A DNA stretch of 64,000 bases, from NCBI GenBank assembly GCA_036365455.1, contig JAWQUS010000021.1, forward strand, positions 20,520,001-20,584,000, read 5' to 3'. Each line of letters opens with the position of its first letter. Positions within the stretch are counted from its first letter, which is position 1. Of the stretch, positions 53,331 through 63,720 are shown piece after piece. The notes beneath the pieces were generated by a model. The model worked only from the letters and a program-made list of their open reading frames with translations, ran no database searches and was not told the origin of the DNA. This stretch comes from Macrosoma leucophasiata (Eukaryota > Arthropoda > Insecta > Lepidoptera > Hedylidae). A program made the translations under genes and the position numbers.

Positions 53331-53842
53331 GTGTTCCGGTCAGGTAACGGCACGGAACTGTAATTTCCGGCATAACACCTTAGGCCTCAAGAGTGGTAAC
53401 GCATCTGCATTTTGACCTTGGTCTTTGTGTGGGTGTCTATAGGCTGCACTCATCACTTGACATCAGTGTGAACCGCATGCTTGTTTGCCACTTCTATAAC
53501 ATAAAAAAGGTACCTTAACTGCCTCTGCTTTCTTGTAGTAGCAGACCACTATTCCTACCCAGGAGTTCTGGGTTTAATGCCTGGGTAACCTATCCAAGGT
53601 AAGTGCTAATACGAATTTTCCTTTTTCTGGAAGTTTCCTAGTGCCTCCTTCGGAGTTTGATGATGTGCCCGGAAATGTTAATTGGCATAACACAGATACA
53701 TGCCACCTTAGGTGTCAGAGGTGGCAACGCATCTATATTTTGACCTCTGGCCTTTGTGCGGCTGTCTATAGGCTGCAGTCATCACTTAACATCAAAGTGA
53801 ACTGCTAGCTTGTTTGCCATCTTCTTTACATAAAAAAAAAAT
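53331..53842 (+). mobile_element. Two SINE-A 3' fragments in tandem
   Basis: 53331-53509 and 53680-53842 each run into an A run. A degraded type 1 SINE (53515-53685) lies between. Confidence 0.7.
53515..53685 (+). mobile_element. tRNA-derived SINE (type 1), truncated and diverged
   Basis: ACTGCCTCTGCTTTCTTGTA and GGGTTTAATGCCTGGG are degraded A- and B-box regions, and GATGTGCCCGGAAATG belongs to the body. It is sandwiched between two SINE-A 3' fragments (53331-53509 and 53680-53842). Confidence 0.6.
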
Positions 53843-54350
53843 AGAAATGAAACTATCGCGATCGCCAATCTGCCTACCAAGCGTGGGCATTACAGCGTAT
53901 TTTCCTCTTATGGCTTTTTCCAATAGTGGACGTCTTTCGTATGAGTTGTGAAATATGGACATTATTAAAATGAATCAATAATGCAGTAGTGCGAATCAAC
54001 CTTTACAAAAACATACAAAGGTTACAGTAAATATTACGTCTTATTTTTCGAATTCGCAAGTGTTTTTATAATTTTCGTGATTGGTGTCACAACTGAGCAC
54101 GATCTCCGTTTCTTATTCATGACTAAAATGTGATCGACATTATGTATTAAAATAAATAAAAAAAGTATTCGCTAAGGTACCTACTTAAATCCTACATTAA
54201 CAAGGATGTTTTATTCGTTTAGGAGGGCCAATGCCCTATCTTTAAAAGCTTTACCTATTTTGCTTTAGAATCTAAATCGTAGATTGATATACTTTTTTTC
54301 TTATTACGTATGTATTTAACCCACTCCTTGATTTGGTGTATGATGCAGTG

Positions 54351-54585
54351 TTTTTTTTATGAAAGGAAGATGGCAAAAAACATGCAGCTCACATTGATGT
54401 TAAGTGATGACTGCAGCCTATGGACATCTACATCAAAACCAGAGGTCAAAATGCAGATGCATTGCCACCCCATAAGACCTCAGTTGTTATGTCTCTGTGA
54501 TAGTCATAACTGGGCCATACATTACCATCTAACTGGAACACGACAGTGCCGAACACTATCATTTGACGGCAGATCTAGCAGAGAG
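54351..54585 (-). mobile_element. SINE-A, subfamily B
   Basis: From GATGGCAAAAAACATGCAG to GACGGCAGATC on the plus strand, with the B-type ACCATCTAACTGGAACACG. It is followed by the 5S-derived SINE. Confidence 0.75.
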
Positions 54586-54614
54586 TAGTTTTAGAAATAC
54601 ATCCTCTAATCCTC

Positions 54615-54990
54615 TGAAGCGCACATGGCCCAGCGGCTGGTGTAGATCGTAAGCGATCTACTCGGTTAAGCACTACGGGCGCGGTCGGGTAGTGTGATGG
54701 GTGACCGCTAGTGGCAAATTAAATGCGCGTTTCCGTGCTTCGGAGGGCCCGTTAAGCCGTCGGTCCCGGTTGCTATCGATAGATAACAGTCATTAAACCT
54801 TGTCGGAGGCCTTATAGGCGGTTTGAAAAAAATCCGACAGCGGGTTGGCCACTAACCCACACCCACCTCTACCAATCCGCATTGGAGCAGCGTGGTAGAG
54901 TAAGCTCCAGGCCTCCCCCCAAAAAGGGGAGAGACTCGTGCCCAGCAGTGGGACGTATAATGGGTTGCCATTATTATTATTATTATATTA
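54615..54990 (+). mobile_element. 5S rRNA-derived SINE with RTE-like tail
   Basis: The head includes TTAAGCACTACGGGCGCGGT and GTGATGGGTGACCGC, which correspond to the internal promoter half of 5S rRNA (the 'AAGC...GGGCGCGGT...TGGATGGG.GACCGC' block). A body of about 200 bp follows. The 3' end is CCCAGCAGTGGGACGTATAA and then (ATT)n, the tail shared with RTE LINEs. The second copy is at 62038-62380. Relative to that copy it has an extra segment forming an 8-bp hairpin (GTAGATCG/CGATCTAC) in the head. Confidence 0.85.
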
Positions 54991-55924
54991 TTAATCCTCT
55001 AATAGCGCTCAAAATGTTCTTCCATTTTTATTTGCCTTTCATATAAATATTTATGTTTCAATTGTTTTCTTGACACACAAAATGTCATCCTGTAGGTACA
55101 CATGTAATATTCTAGAACAAAAACTTACTTCCGCCGCAAAATTCGATAATTTGAACCCAGTTTCAACAGCTCTAGCAAAAAACTACAACATTCCCACATA
55201 TTCCCCGCATACGTAGCTTGTAATATTAGAACGTTGTATGGAATTAATTGCTTCTGCTTGGATGCGCATTATATTCATAGCCAAGTTACCTCGTTATCAT
55301 TATGAACGGGAGTTTTCATGTAGTCTAGAACAGATTTTAGGTCGGAATTTGAATTTTAGGGCGGTATGTTGTGTTGAATAATTAACATTAGGTACATGTC
55401 TTCATTTAAAATAATAAAATGTGTTTTAGAGATCATATTTGCGGATTTTCTTGCGCTTGCTACTACTCTTAACTTCTTCTCTTACATAAAACCTATAAAT
55501 AGGCAGGATATATTTTATGTATATTATCTAGATCATGAATGTGCGTAAAATATAGGTATTTTTTTAACAGATAGTATGCATCAGTGTTTGTATGTTTAGT
55601 GGAGGTTCACAAAAAATACATAAATGCTTCTTTTCTCTTTTCATTTTAAATATTTATTTAAACAAAAAACTGCAAATAATTTAATAGACTTGTTTAGGTA
55701 TTGTAAAATAGAAAGAGTGTAATGTAAAGACAGTAATAAATAAATAAATAAATACGCTTACACTTATAGTATAGTATATTAACTAGTATGTTATAAAAAG
55801 AAATAAAAATTATAATATATTATTATATTATGTATCTAAGTATATAATTTTCGTGGGAGCGCACTGCACCAGCACTCTTAAGGAAGAGTCGCCTCTGGTA
55901 TGTACGTTATAATTTACCCTATGA
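54991..55924. other. No gene recognised
   Basis: AT-rich. A short AAAT-type repeat is near 55735-55755. No coding or repeat landmark. Confidence 0.45.
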
Positions 55925-56095
55925 GATGGCTGAAGGCGTCGGCACGTGCCAATCCACCACTTACTAGTGGAGGAGAACTCTCCCACTAGTGTAGACAGGT
56001 CAAGCCATTCCAATAGGCTGCTGTACCTGAATATAATAATATAACGTTGCGAACGCCAATACGCTTGCCAAGCGTGGCGATTAAGGTAGGTATAA
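55925..56095 (+). mobile_element. Dispersed repeat, family G, diverged
   Basis: GGCACGTGCCAATCCACCAC, CCATTCCAATAGGCTGCTG and TGCCAAGCGTGGCGATTAAG match the family in order. It is followed by the tail of a type 3 SINE. Confidence 0.5.
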
Positions 56096-56243
56096 TCCTG
56101 TGCCGTGGGTGCCGTTGTACACATACAACACATACACAAACACCCAGACCCGAAACAAATATTTGTCCCGGCGCGGGGATCGAACCCGCGACCCTTCGAA
56201 TCAAATGGTCATCTCACACCGCTGGACTAACCGGGTCGTCGAG
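56095..56243 (-). mobile_element. tRNA-derived SINE (type 3)
   Basis: On the minus strand: GACCCGGTTAGTCCAGCGG (A box), GATTCGAAGGGTCGCGGG and GTTCGATCCCCGCGCCGGG (B box), then a tail with AAATATTTGTTTCGGGTC and a TGTGTATGT repeat. The acceptor-like arm pairs only partly. Another copy is at 36927-37035. Confidence 0.75.
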
Positions 56244-56306
56244 ATATTAGGTAACGTGGTGGTGCCTACGCCCGCGAGCTCCGTCACTGGAGCTCTACCA
56301 CCAGTA
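56244..56306 (-). mobile_element. SINE-A 5' fragment
   Basis: The last 60 bp up to ACCACCAGT, abutting the type 3 SINE head at 56243. Confidence 0.65.
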
Positions 56307-57606
56307 AATCTAGAGCCTAGACGCATAAGGGCGTATGTTAAGATAGGGCAAAATATTTTTACTGTTTCATAAAGAAAAGCGCTTCATTCTCTTTCTGTAC
56401 CACTGACAGCCGTATTTCTATCCCTTCCCTAGGCAGAGATAAATTAGTGCATAATGTCGGTTCTAACAGCTTTTCAAAAGTCGTTCGAATCATAAGGTTT
56501 AATTTTCACTTACGGCTCTCTGTATGTAAATTGCTATATGTTTATTAAGGTGGATTGTGAGTTCAGCCCTAATGCCTCATAATTTTATTCGCGCTAGGGC
56601 TACGTAACAGTTACGCCTTTATGATCCAAACAGTTACATAAAATATTGTTCGTAACTAAACATCCGACATTATGCATCTAAGATTCCTGTGAATAACATC
56701 AAAGCGGATACAGAGATACAACTTTATGCCTTTTGTTCCAATAGCTTAAAAATGCATTGGTGGGCCAATGTGAAAATAAATCTTTATGGATCTGAACTTT
56801 TTCGGCGCGAAAAAGTGAGCGACATTGGGCATTATGATTGGTCCTGGCTTGGTCACAGGATCAGTTTAAAGTGCGTTGTGATCGGTCGATACGTGGCGCG
56901 ATAGCGTGCCCTCCGTAACTTCGCTCTTTGCATACTATTTTTTTTTGTTATTTAAATGTACTTACTTCAATTTCGACGTCCATCATTAAAATATGACAAA
57001 ACTCCACTATCAATCACGATCAATCCCTCAGGATACCAGAAAAAATTGACAATAGATTTGTTCTCGGACCTTAAAGGGTCCATCTGCTGCTTCAGGGAAG
57101 ATGTAAACAGTATTGTTTACTAACAATAAATATATTATGTAGGACGGTTAGAGTTTTGTAAAACGATGTTGAAAATAAAGCGAGACGGTCTCGGATTTTT
57201 TGACAAAATTTTGCGGACTGAGTCGTGATTTGAGCAAACCGGAGTTTTTAAATCCACAATCTGCACATTTGGGCTATGGGAAATCCACAAACTGTGAGAC
57301 CCTCATCGTTTCAGCATCGTTTTCGTGTAAACATGTGGTCTATCAAATGGCGAACTTATTGGCCCGTTCGTCCAGGGAAATGGAGAGACGTGCAAACGTT
57401 TTTTAGAAGAAGGAAGGAAGGCTCTGAATAATACTGATTTTTTATTTTTAGTGGCTATTTTAAAGAAATTACCTACTTCAGGGAAGCTTAAGATGAAAAA
57501 GAGCTGAGGAGAAGCAAAAAACGTGGTTAGAGAGAAAATAGAAGCTTTTAGAAACCTAAAACGTAACTTTTTTGCGTAGATGAACACTATGCTAAGCTAA
57601 AAAAGC
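56307..57606. other. No gene recognised apart from a 75-bp repeat at 57040
   Basis: Frames of 60-94 residues have no family features. Composition is slightly less AT-rich than the neighbours, but stops are frequent. Confidence 0.4.
57040..57115 (+). repeat. Two-copy repeat, relative at 51775-51880
   Basis: Opposite orientation to the other copy, about 75 bp of similarity. The surrounding DNA is not shared. Confidence 0.5.
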
Positions 57607-57777
57607 CCTATTTATTGTACCACCACAGTTCCTGGGTACTCCTCTCACCATTGGTAGAAGTATCAATATCCTGGACGTTGATGTACAGAACGAAGTGCAC
57701 TTTGGGAGTCACATTGAGTGTAAGACCAAGTTGGCATCCAAAATGCTAGGGGTGCTTAACAAAGCGAGGCAGCTTCT
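57607..57777 (+). mobile_element. LINE family A, 5' half of a split copy
   Basis: This stretch encodes the GSHIECKTKLASKMLGVLNKA region in an open plus-strand frame and stops at 57777, where the LINE at 57778-59107 is inserted. The family A sequence resumes at about 59110. Confidence 0.75.
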
Positions 57778-59107
57778 AGAAATAGAAATAGAAATAGAAA
57801 ATATTTTTATTTCGAATAGATCTTTACAGATACTTTCAAAACGTCAAGAAATATAAAATACCTAGAGTGAATAACCATTACATAAAGTAAAGCAAAATCA
57901 TATATCAATAGTACATTAAAAATTAGAATTTAAACTACTTAGTTAAAACATAATAATCACAAAATTTTTCAATTCCTTCAATGATGATAAATGAAGAAAA
58001 AGAAAAACTTATTCGTCAAGATCAAAGTTATTCACTTAGCAGAGTTCCAAGTGCAGTCACTACTGAGAAGAACTCCGCTACCCAACAAACTCAGTAAGAG
58101 CTCTTTTAAATGAGAGCTTAAATCTAGTACAAATTATCGTGAAAAATCAAATAATGTGAACGTCCATAGCATAGATGCAAATAAACTGCTATCTACTAAA
58201 TATGATGTAGCCCCTGCAAACCAGAACAGACCAGTCCCCACCAACAGCACCCGTTCACTAGTATGACGCATGTGACAGCCATTGCCCTCCTCGACCATTT
58301 TAGAGGGAAGTGAGCAACCCGCCACACGACGCCGCCAAAGGCAAAGACATTTAAGCGTGCATGACTGCTCCGGATATGCATACGGCAAAATAAAAGATGG
58401 AATTAATTTACAGCCAGTGTATTCACATTATTCAACCCTTAACAATACTAATTACAGAATACACGAAATAACAGTATCATGAAATATCCTGGCAGCGATC
58501 GCTATAATCCCAAGATGTACTATCATTAAGATAATTACAGGTCTTATAGTAATTACATTTATATAAACGTTCTTTCATTACTTTCTTAAATTTATTGATC
58601 GATAGACTTTGAACGTTTTCGGGGATCTGATTAAAGAACCGTATACATTGACCTCTGAAAGAATTACTGACCCTATTCAGCCGCGTTGCATGCACGGACA
58701 ATTTGTATTTGTTCCTAGTATTTATACTGTGATTGTTACCTATTGTAGGAAACTCATTAATGTTTTTACGGACATATAATACATTTTCATAAATGTATTG
58801 CGAAGCTACAGTCAGAATATTTATTTTTTTAAATTGATCTCTAAGAGATACCCTCGGACTCAGCCCGTAGATCGCCCGGACAGCTCTCTTTTGCAGTACA
58901 AAAATAGTGTTGACGTCGGCGGTATTTCCCCATAGCAAAATGCCATAGGACATTATACTGTGAAAATAACTAAAATAAACAAGGCGAGCCGTCTCGACGT
59001 CTGTTAATAGTCTAATCCTTTTCACAGCAAACTCTGCCGAGCTAAGTCTATTAGCTAATTTGGCAATGTGGGGACCCCATTGCAATTTAGCATCCACGGT
59101 AATGGAA
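57778..59107 (-). mobile_element. LINE (CR1-like) inserted into LINE family A
   Basis: This is a 5'-truncated minus-strand LINE. The frame 59097-58477 (206 residues) is the region C-terminal to an RT active site: LQWGPHIAKLANRLSSAE, YFHSIMSYGILLWG, FVLQKRAVRAIYGL and NILTVASQYIYE. The 3' UTR runs to a hexamer tail (TAGAAA on the plus strand, repeated about four times at 57776-57801). It is a different family from the 42.6-46.9 kb element, whose tail hexamer differs, though both have hexamer tails of the same type. The frame is open through the C-terminus, so it is relatively young. Confidence 0.8.
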
Positions 59108-59109
59108 TA

Positions 59110-59390
59110 ACTTTACTACAGCTTTATAAGTGCGGCCGATCCCATCTCATATGTGGCCGCGAGCCCCAAAATACCATCTTGGATCACTTGACAAAGACGC
59201 GCCGTTCGTATCGTTAACGACCTAGCACTTACTGACAAGCTAGAAAATTTGAACTTGCGCAGAGACATCGGGTGTCTATGCGTCTCTACAATGGTGAATA
59301 CTCTGTTCAACTTTTCGATATGGTACCACCGCCTCATTTCTTACATCGCACTACTCGCCGAAGAAAGAAATTCCACGCTCACTGCTTGGA
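59110..59390 (+). mobile_element. LINE family A, 3' half of a split copy
   Basis: The copy resumes with CTACAGCTTTATAAG (QLYK) and runs through the RLYNGEYSVQLFDMVPP region with several frameshifts. The usual 3' terminus with poly(A) is not present after 59390. Confidence 0.7.
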
Positions 59391-61579
59391 TGGAACCCTG
59401 AGTTTATTTGGTCTTATTTTACTGCTAAAATCGCCTAGAAAGTTTCTAAAAGACTTTGAAACCCATAAAAAGACAGAGGTCGATTACCAATGTTAGATGT
59501 AAATGCCGAAAAAAAAAACATTAAAAAATTGTTACCTTAAAAACATACAAAATTTCGCGGAACATTGTAGGTGATTCATGTAGGTGATTCGGATACTTCT
59601 GTACTAAATTCAATTCACTGTAATAAATTTATAATTTAGCTTGAACGTCAACACCCCGGCCATCCTGAAGATTGTTTTTGTTATTTGTTTAAAATTTGCT
59701 AAAAAAATAACAATGAAAAGGACAAGTTCCACGTTGAGCCCACACCTTGTACTCTATGTCTAAAAGATAGAGAAAAATATGTAGAATCATGACAAAATAC
59801 TCAAAAAATTATTTGAAACGATGTTTCTTAGTCGTAAATATTTATTTTATGTAATTTTTGTATGACAACATTGTTGTCATGTATGTTATATATGCACATA
59901 CTGATGTCACCATATTGCTACTATGATATTGTTTTTGAAATATACTTACGTCAATTAATTGAAGGTATAATAAACAAATTTTTGAATAGCGGAAAATGAT
60001 AAAGTATTTCCTGCTTCTTCTCTCAATATAGTGTACAAAGTGCGGGCCCAAGCCCCATACATTTTGAACGTCTCCTTTATCAAACTAACGTCGCATTTAC
60101 AATTCCGTCTTGTTTTGTTTTGACAAAAGGTTTCATTTTCGTTGAGGCATAACGTTATATTTGGATATACAAATCACATTTAATTAACAAAAATTAGAGA
60201 CACATTAATTTTTTTTATTGGCATAAAGTCGGATGTCAACATTTTTTTAAATAACTATTTTTTTTACAAGTTACAATCATTATTTCAAAATTTTAGGTAT
60301 GGGGCTAGGAAAGTACTAACTTACGCTAAATATGGGCATAGTAATAATTCACGTGTTGCTTGTGCTTATTTAAATATTTGCCGATAAAATTGAAAATTTA
60401 TTTTACTCTCTCCTGTAAATTTGGTAAAATCGACTTCCGCCCTTATGCAACTAGGCTCTAGAAATATTCTCCCTAAATGGCACACAACACTATTGTGGAC
60501 ATTGAACATCTTTCGAATGGTTTGATTATGTGACTCCCAATGTGGGGCTTAAACTCGGGACTTCTCGTCTCACATGATAAATGTGTGCCGCAGAGCTGGC
60601 TACAGGGCTCATCAAAGTAGTACAATCACAATAAATCTAAACAAAATTACACAATTCTTTCTATTCTTTAGTTAGTATTAATATTTAAGTCGTAGCGAAG
60701 CAACATTGACCTGAGAATTGAGTACATTTGCACCGAAATCGAGTTTCTGTCCGCACAATACTTTGAAACTTTATAATAAAAGTTTCCTTTAGGAGTGGAC
60801 ATAAAATCTATTAAAAACTTCCCCACTACAAAGTAGCGGGCTTAGTGGAACAAACACCATCATTTTAGATCATAAAAGTTGGATTTTATGTGGGAGTTTG
60901 TGTAAAATTGAAGAAATTGAAATCAACGGTGCGTTGGCCAATGGACATTGAATCGATGAGAATATCCCAGTGGGAAAGTTTTCCTGAATATTATGGTCGA
61001 ATATAAAGAGTTTGTGCGTTTGTAGAATTGTTAACGGTCTTGCAAAACGTTTGTTATTGCAGACCTTTTAAATGATCCGTTTGCCCGCAAACGGCTGGAA
61101 TCTGTTGAGCGTAAATGAAGATAGTTTTTATGTAAAATGGAGGTGGATTATGTTATGTTTTAGAGGTTTGTATTCCGATATTGTGCTTCAAACGTAGCAC
61201 AGCTCTGTTGGAAAAGCACCCTTAATCTTATCAAATGAACACTAAAGAGCAGAAATATGAAACACAGCAAAGTACACGAGAATTGAGTGATTGAGTGATT
61301 GCGTGCCGTTTTGTTTGTATACGACGTTAATGTTGAGGGTGGATACAATTGACCTTTCAATATTTAAGAATCATTAAATATACTTGGTCGACATTTCCCT
61401 TTTTTGTAGGGCTGGCAAAGGCCACCGATAAGGCATTGGATACTTGTAAATATAGTCTATGATACATTACTGGCATGCCGCGGCTTCGCATGGGCGAAAT
61501 ATTACCTATATTATCGATAGATTTTTTTATTCATTTTATGCTCCTCATCCTACTAAATTTGTCCCATAACCCCATGGTT
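59391..61579. other. No gene recognised
   Basis: Mostly unclassified DNA. A weak tRNA-like stretch (complement of CCCAATGTGGGGCTTAAACT) is at 60537-60605 and may be an old SINE head. A 19-base palindrome ATGACAACATTGTTGTCAT lies at about 59862-59880. Confidence 0.4.
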
Positions 61580-61662
61580 GAATGTCAGAGAATGCCTAAT
61601 GGCATTAAGTCCGTCATGTGTACAATGTTCATAAAAGTATAAATAAAATAAATAAATTACTA
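61580..61662 (+). mobile_element. Probable LINE 3' end
   Basis: The stretch with ATGGCATTAAGTCCG, a TGTACAATGTTCATA segment and then AATAAAATAAATAAA resembles a lepidopteran LINE 3' terminus with polyadenylation signals. No coding sequence remains upstream. Confidence 0.45.
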
Positions 61663-61748
61663 CAGGATTGCGAAAGTGGTTATTTTCCCTTAAATCAACC
61701 ATATTTTATCTGTTTCATATACCCCAAAAACACTATTAAGAGATTATT

Positions 61749-61800
61749 TAAAATCTTTTAGTTTAATTTACGCGAGATAAATCCGAAAACTAGTTTTATT
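61749..61800 (+). mobile_element. Right-half remnant of the 132-bp MITE
   Basis: TTTTAGTTTAATTTACGCGA, then ATAAATCCG and TAGTTTTATT match 36107-36153. Confidence 0.55.
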
Positions 61801-61807
61801 AAAGACA

Positions 61808-61985
61808 GAGAGAGGTCAAAATATAGATTCGTTGCCAGCCCTGAGAGTTTAGTAGTTATGCCTCTATGATAGTTATTGCCATACGTTACCACCTAACCGG
61901 AATACGATAGTGCTGAATACTACCATTTGACAGCACATAGTTTAGGAATGCGGTGGTGAGTCAAAATATTATTTTACTGGTGGTT
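61808..61985 (-). mobile_element. SINE-A, subfamily B/A mosaic, truncated
   Basis: A minus-strand piece with TGATAGTTATTGCC (B-like) and ACCACCTAACCGGAA. It is followed by an opposite-strand 5' end TACTGGTGGTTAGAG at 61974. Confidence 0.55.
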
Positions 61986-62037
61986 AGAGTTAATACATTT
62001 GTAAACGAGTTTCAAGAATGTACTTATAATAACATAA

Positions 62038-62380
62038 ATAATAATGGCAACCCATTATACGTCCCACTGCTGGGCACGAGTCTCTCCCCTTTCTTGGGGG
62101 AGGCCTGGAGCTTACTCTACCACGCTGCTCCAATGCGGATTGGTGGAGGTGGGTGGGTTAGTGGCTAACCCGCTGTCGGATGTTTTCAAACCGCCCATAA
62201 GGCCTCCGACAAGGTTTAACGACTGCTATCTATCGATAGCAACCGGGACCAATGGCTTAACGTGCCTTCCGAAGCACGGAAACGCGCATTTAATTTGCCA
62301 CTAGCAGTCACCCCTCTCACTACCTGACCGCGCCCGTAGTGCTTAACTACTACACCAGCCGCGGGGCCATGCGTGCTTCA
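62038..62380 (-). mobile_element. 5S rRNA-derived SINE with RTE-like tail
   Basis: Minus-strand copy colinear with 54615-54990: tail at the left (AATAATAATGG then TTATACGTCCCACTGCTGGG) and 5S-like head at the right (GACCGCGCCCGTAGTGCTTAA). The ATCGTAAGCG insertion of the other copy is absent. Confidence 0.85.
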
Positions 62381-62744
62381 GTATGTACTTAGTCCTAATA
62401 ATGGCGGAGTAAAGTGGCTGTAACATATAGACGGACGGACAGTCAAACACATACATATAAGGGTTCCGTTTTCAGTATTTTTAGTCAATCACTCTTGAAA
62501 AGATATTGTACCAATCGCAAAATAACAATGACATTTCACATTCTAAAATTGAATTAATTTGGGTAGAATTATTAAATGCGACATCTTTAATTAAGGAAAA
62601 AAGCTTAGGCAACAAAATCCCCGTATCTAAAGAGGACTAATTAAATTTGAATGTGTGCAGACGCGTGGGGGTATGGTAAACCAACGGTCGTATAAATACT
62701 AATTAGCCGTGACGTCTGCATCCCGAATCGGTATTACAAAGAGA

Positions 62745-63583
62745 AAAAAAATTTGTAAAATAAAAAAAAACCGCAAAAAAAAAAAACGAATTAGACAAAA
62801 AACACTAATAAGCGAAAAATAAACTCAATTAGATCATTTCATTTTAAGGAAATAAACACGTAACCTATTAATTATAATAAGACAATTACTTTAATATGGG
62901 CTACGTACCTACCTACTCATACGTCTGAAGTCGGTGCCAAGTTAAATAAAAAAAAATAGAGCCTATTTCACTGCGATTCAAATAGCCGCATTTGATAACA
63001 CTGCAACAACACAATATTCATCCTAACGCGCGGGCCGCACTATTGGCTTGGCACCGACTTCAAACCTATGAGTAGGTAGGTACGTAGCCCATATTAAAGT
63101 AATTGCCTTATTGTAATTAATAGGTTACGTGTTTATTCCCTTAAAATTAAATGATCTAATTGAGTTTATTTTTCGCTTTTTAGTGTTTTTTGTCTATTCA
63201 GTTTTTTTTTTTGATGGCGGTTTTTTTAATTTTAAAATAATTTATTTTTTGTTTTTTAGTGGTGCAACTATTATTAGTATAAAGTATTACAGTAAAAGTA
63301 GGTAGGTATTTTAACTACTACTACTACTATCTATAGTTTTTATCATCAGTTCTAGAGGTGTGTACGAGTAATGGCGGCTTTTGTGGAATGGCAAAGAAAC
63401 GAAACTAGCTATTGAATTCTAAAAGCGATTTCAAAAACTATCTATTCCAGTAGCTGTTTTTTAGGCAGTCAAGCATGAGGCAAATTCAAAGTGTTGTGAT
63501 AAAACCCGCTATTAGGATAGATAGTTTTGTAATGTTTAAAAAACTCGCTAACCGCTTCTGTAGTGATAGATTGTTTGAATAGG
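62745..63583. mobile_element. Long hairpin (fold-back) element, copy 2, inverted
   Basis: Reverse-oriented copy of 37640-38512. Arms 62750-62941 and 63047-63252 enclose a 105-base loop that is the reverse complement of the loop of copy 1. The flank 63253-63583 matches 37640-37987 inverted. Arm-to-arm complementarity is better here. A degraded repeat of part of the flank (GCAAAAGTAGGTATTT) appears again at 63830-63900. Confidence 0.8.
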
Positions 63584-63609
63584 AACTATGGCTCTTCCTT
63601 TATAACGCA

Positions 63610-63720
63610 CAACACTGTTGTAAACATCTTCTGGGAAGGCTTTGTCCAGCTGTGGACTTTCGGCTGGAGTGATGTTGATGATGTTGATAGAGGTGGTGAT
63701 GAAGATAATGGGGTTGATGA
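63610..63720 (+). mobile_element. RTE-like LINE 3' end fragment with TGATG repeats
   Basis: TGGGAAGGCTTTGTCCAGCT matches the 19130-19150 copy. It is followed by an irregular GATGTTGATGATG microsatellite running to about 63740, typical of the tail of that family. Confidence 0.55.

Noticed and set aside
54615..54990. 5S rRNA gene
   Set aside because: Only the internal-promoter half resembles 5S. The rest is a SINE body with an RTE-like tail, and the second copy has the same layout.
1575..61985. SINE-A read in reverse as a Helitron (hairpin then terminus)
   Set aside because: The opposite orientation does end in a hairpin followed by about 10 bases, but the end is CAGT, not CTRR. The other end is a poly(A) run, and copies are 5' and 3' truncated like retroposons.
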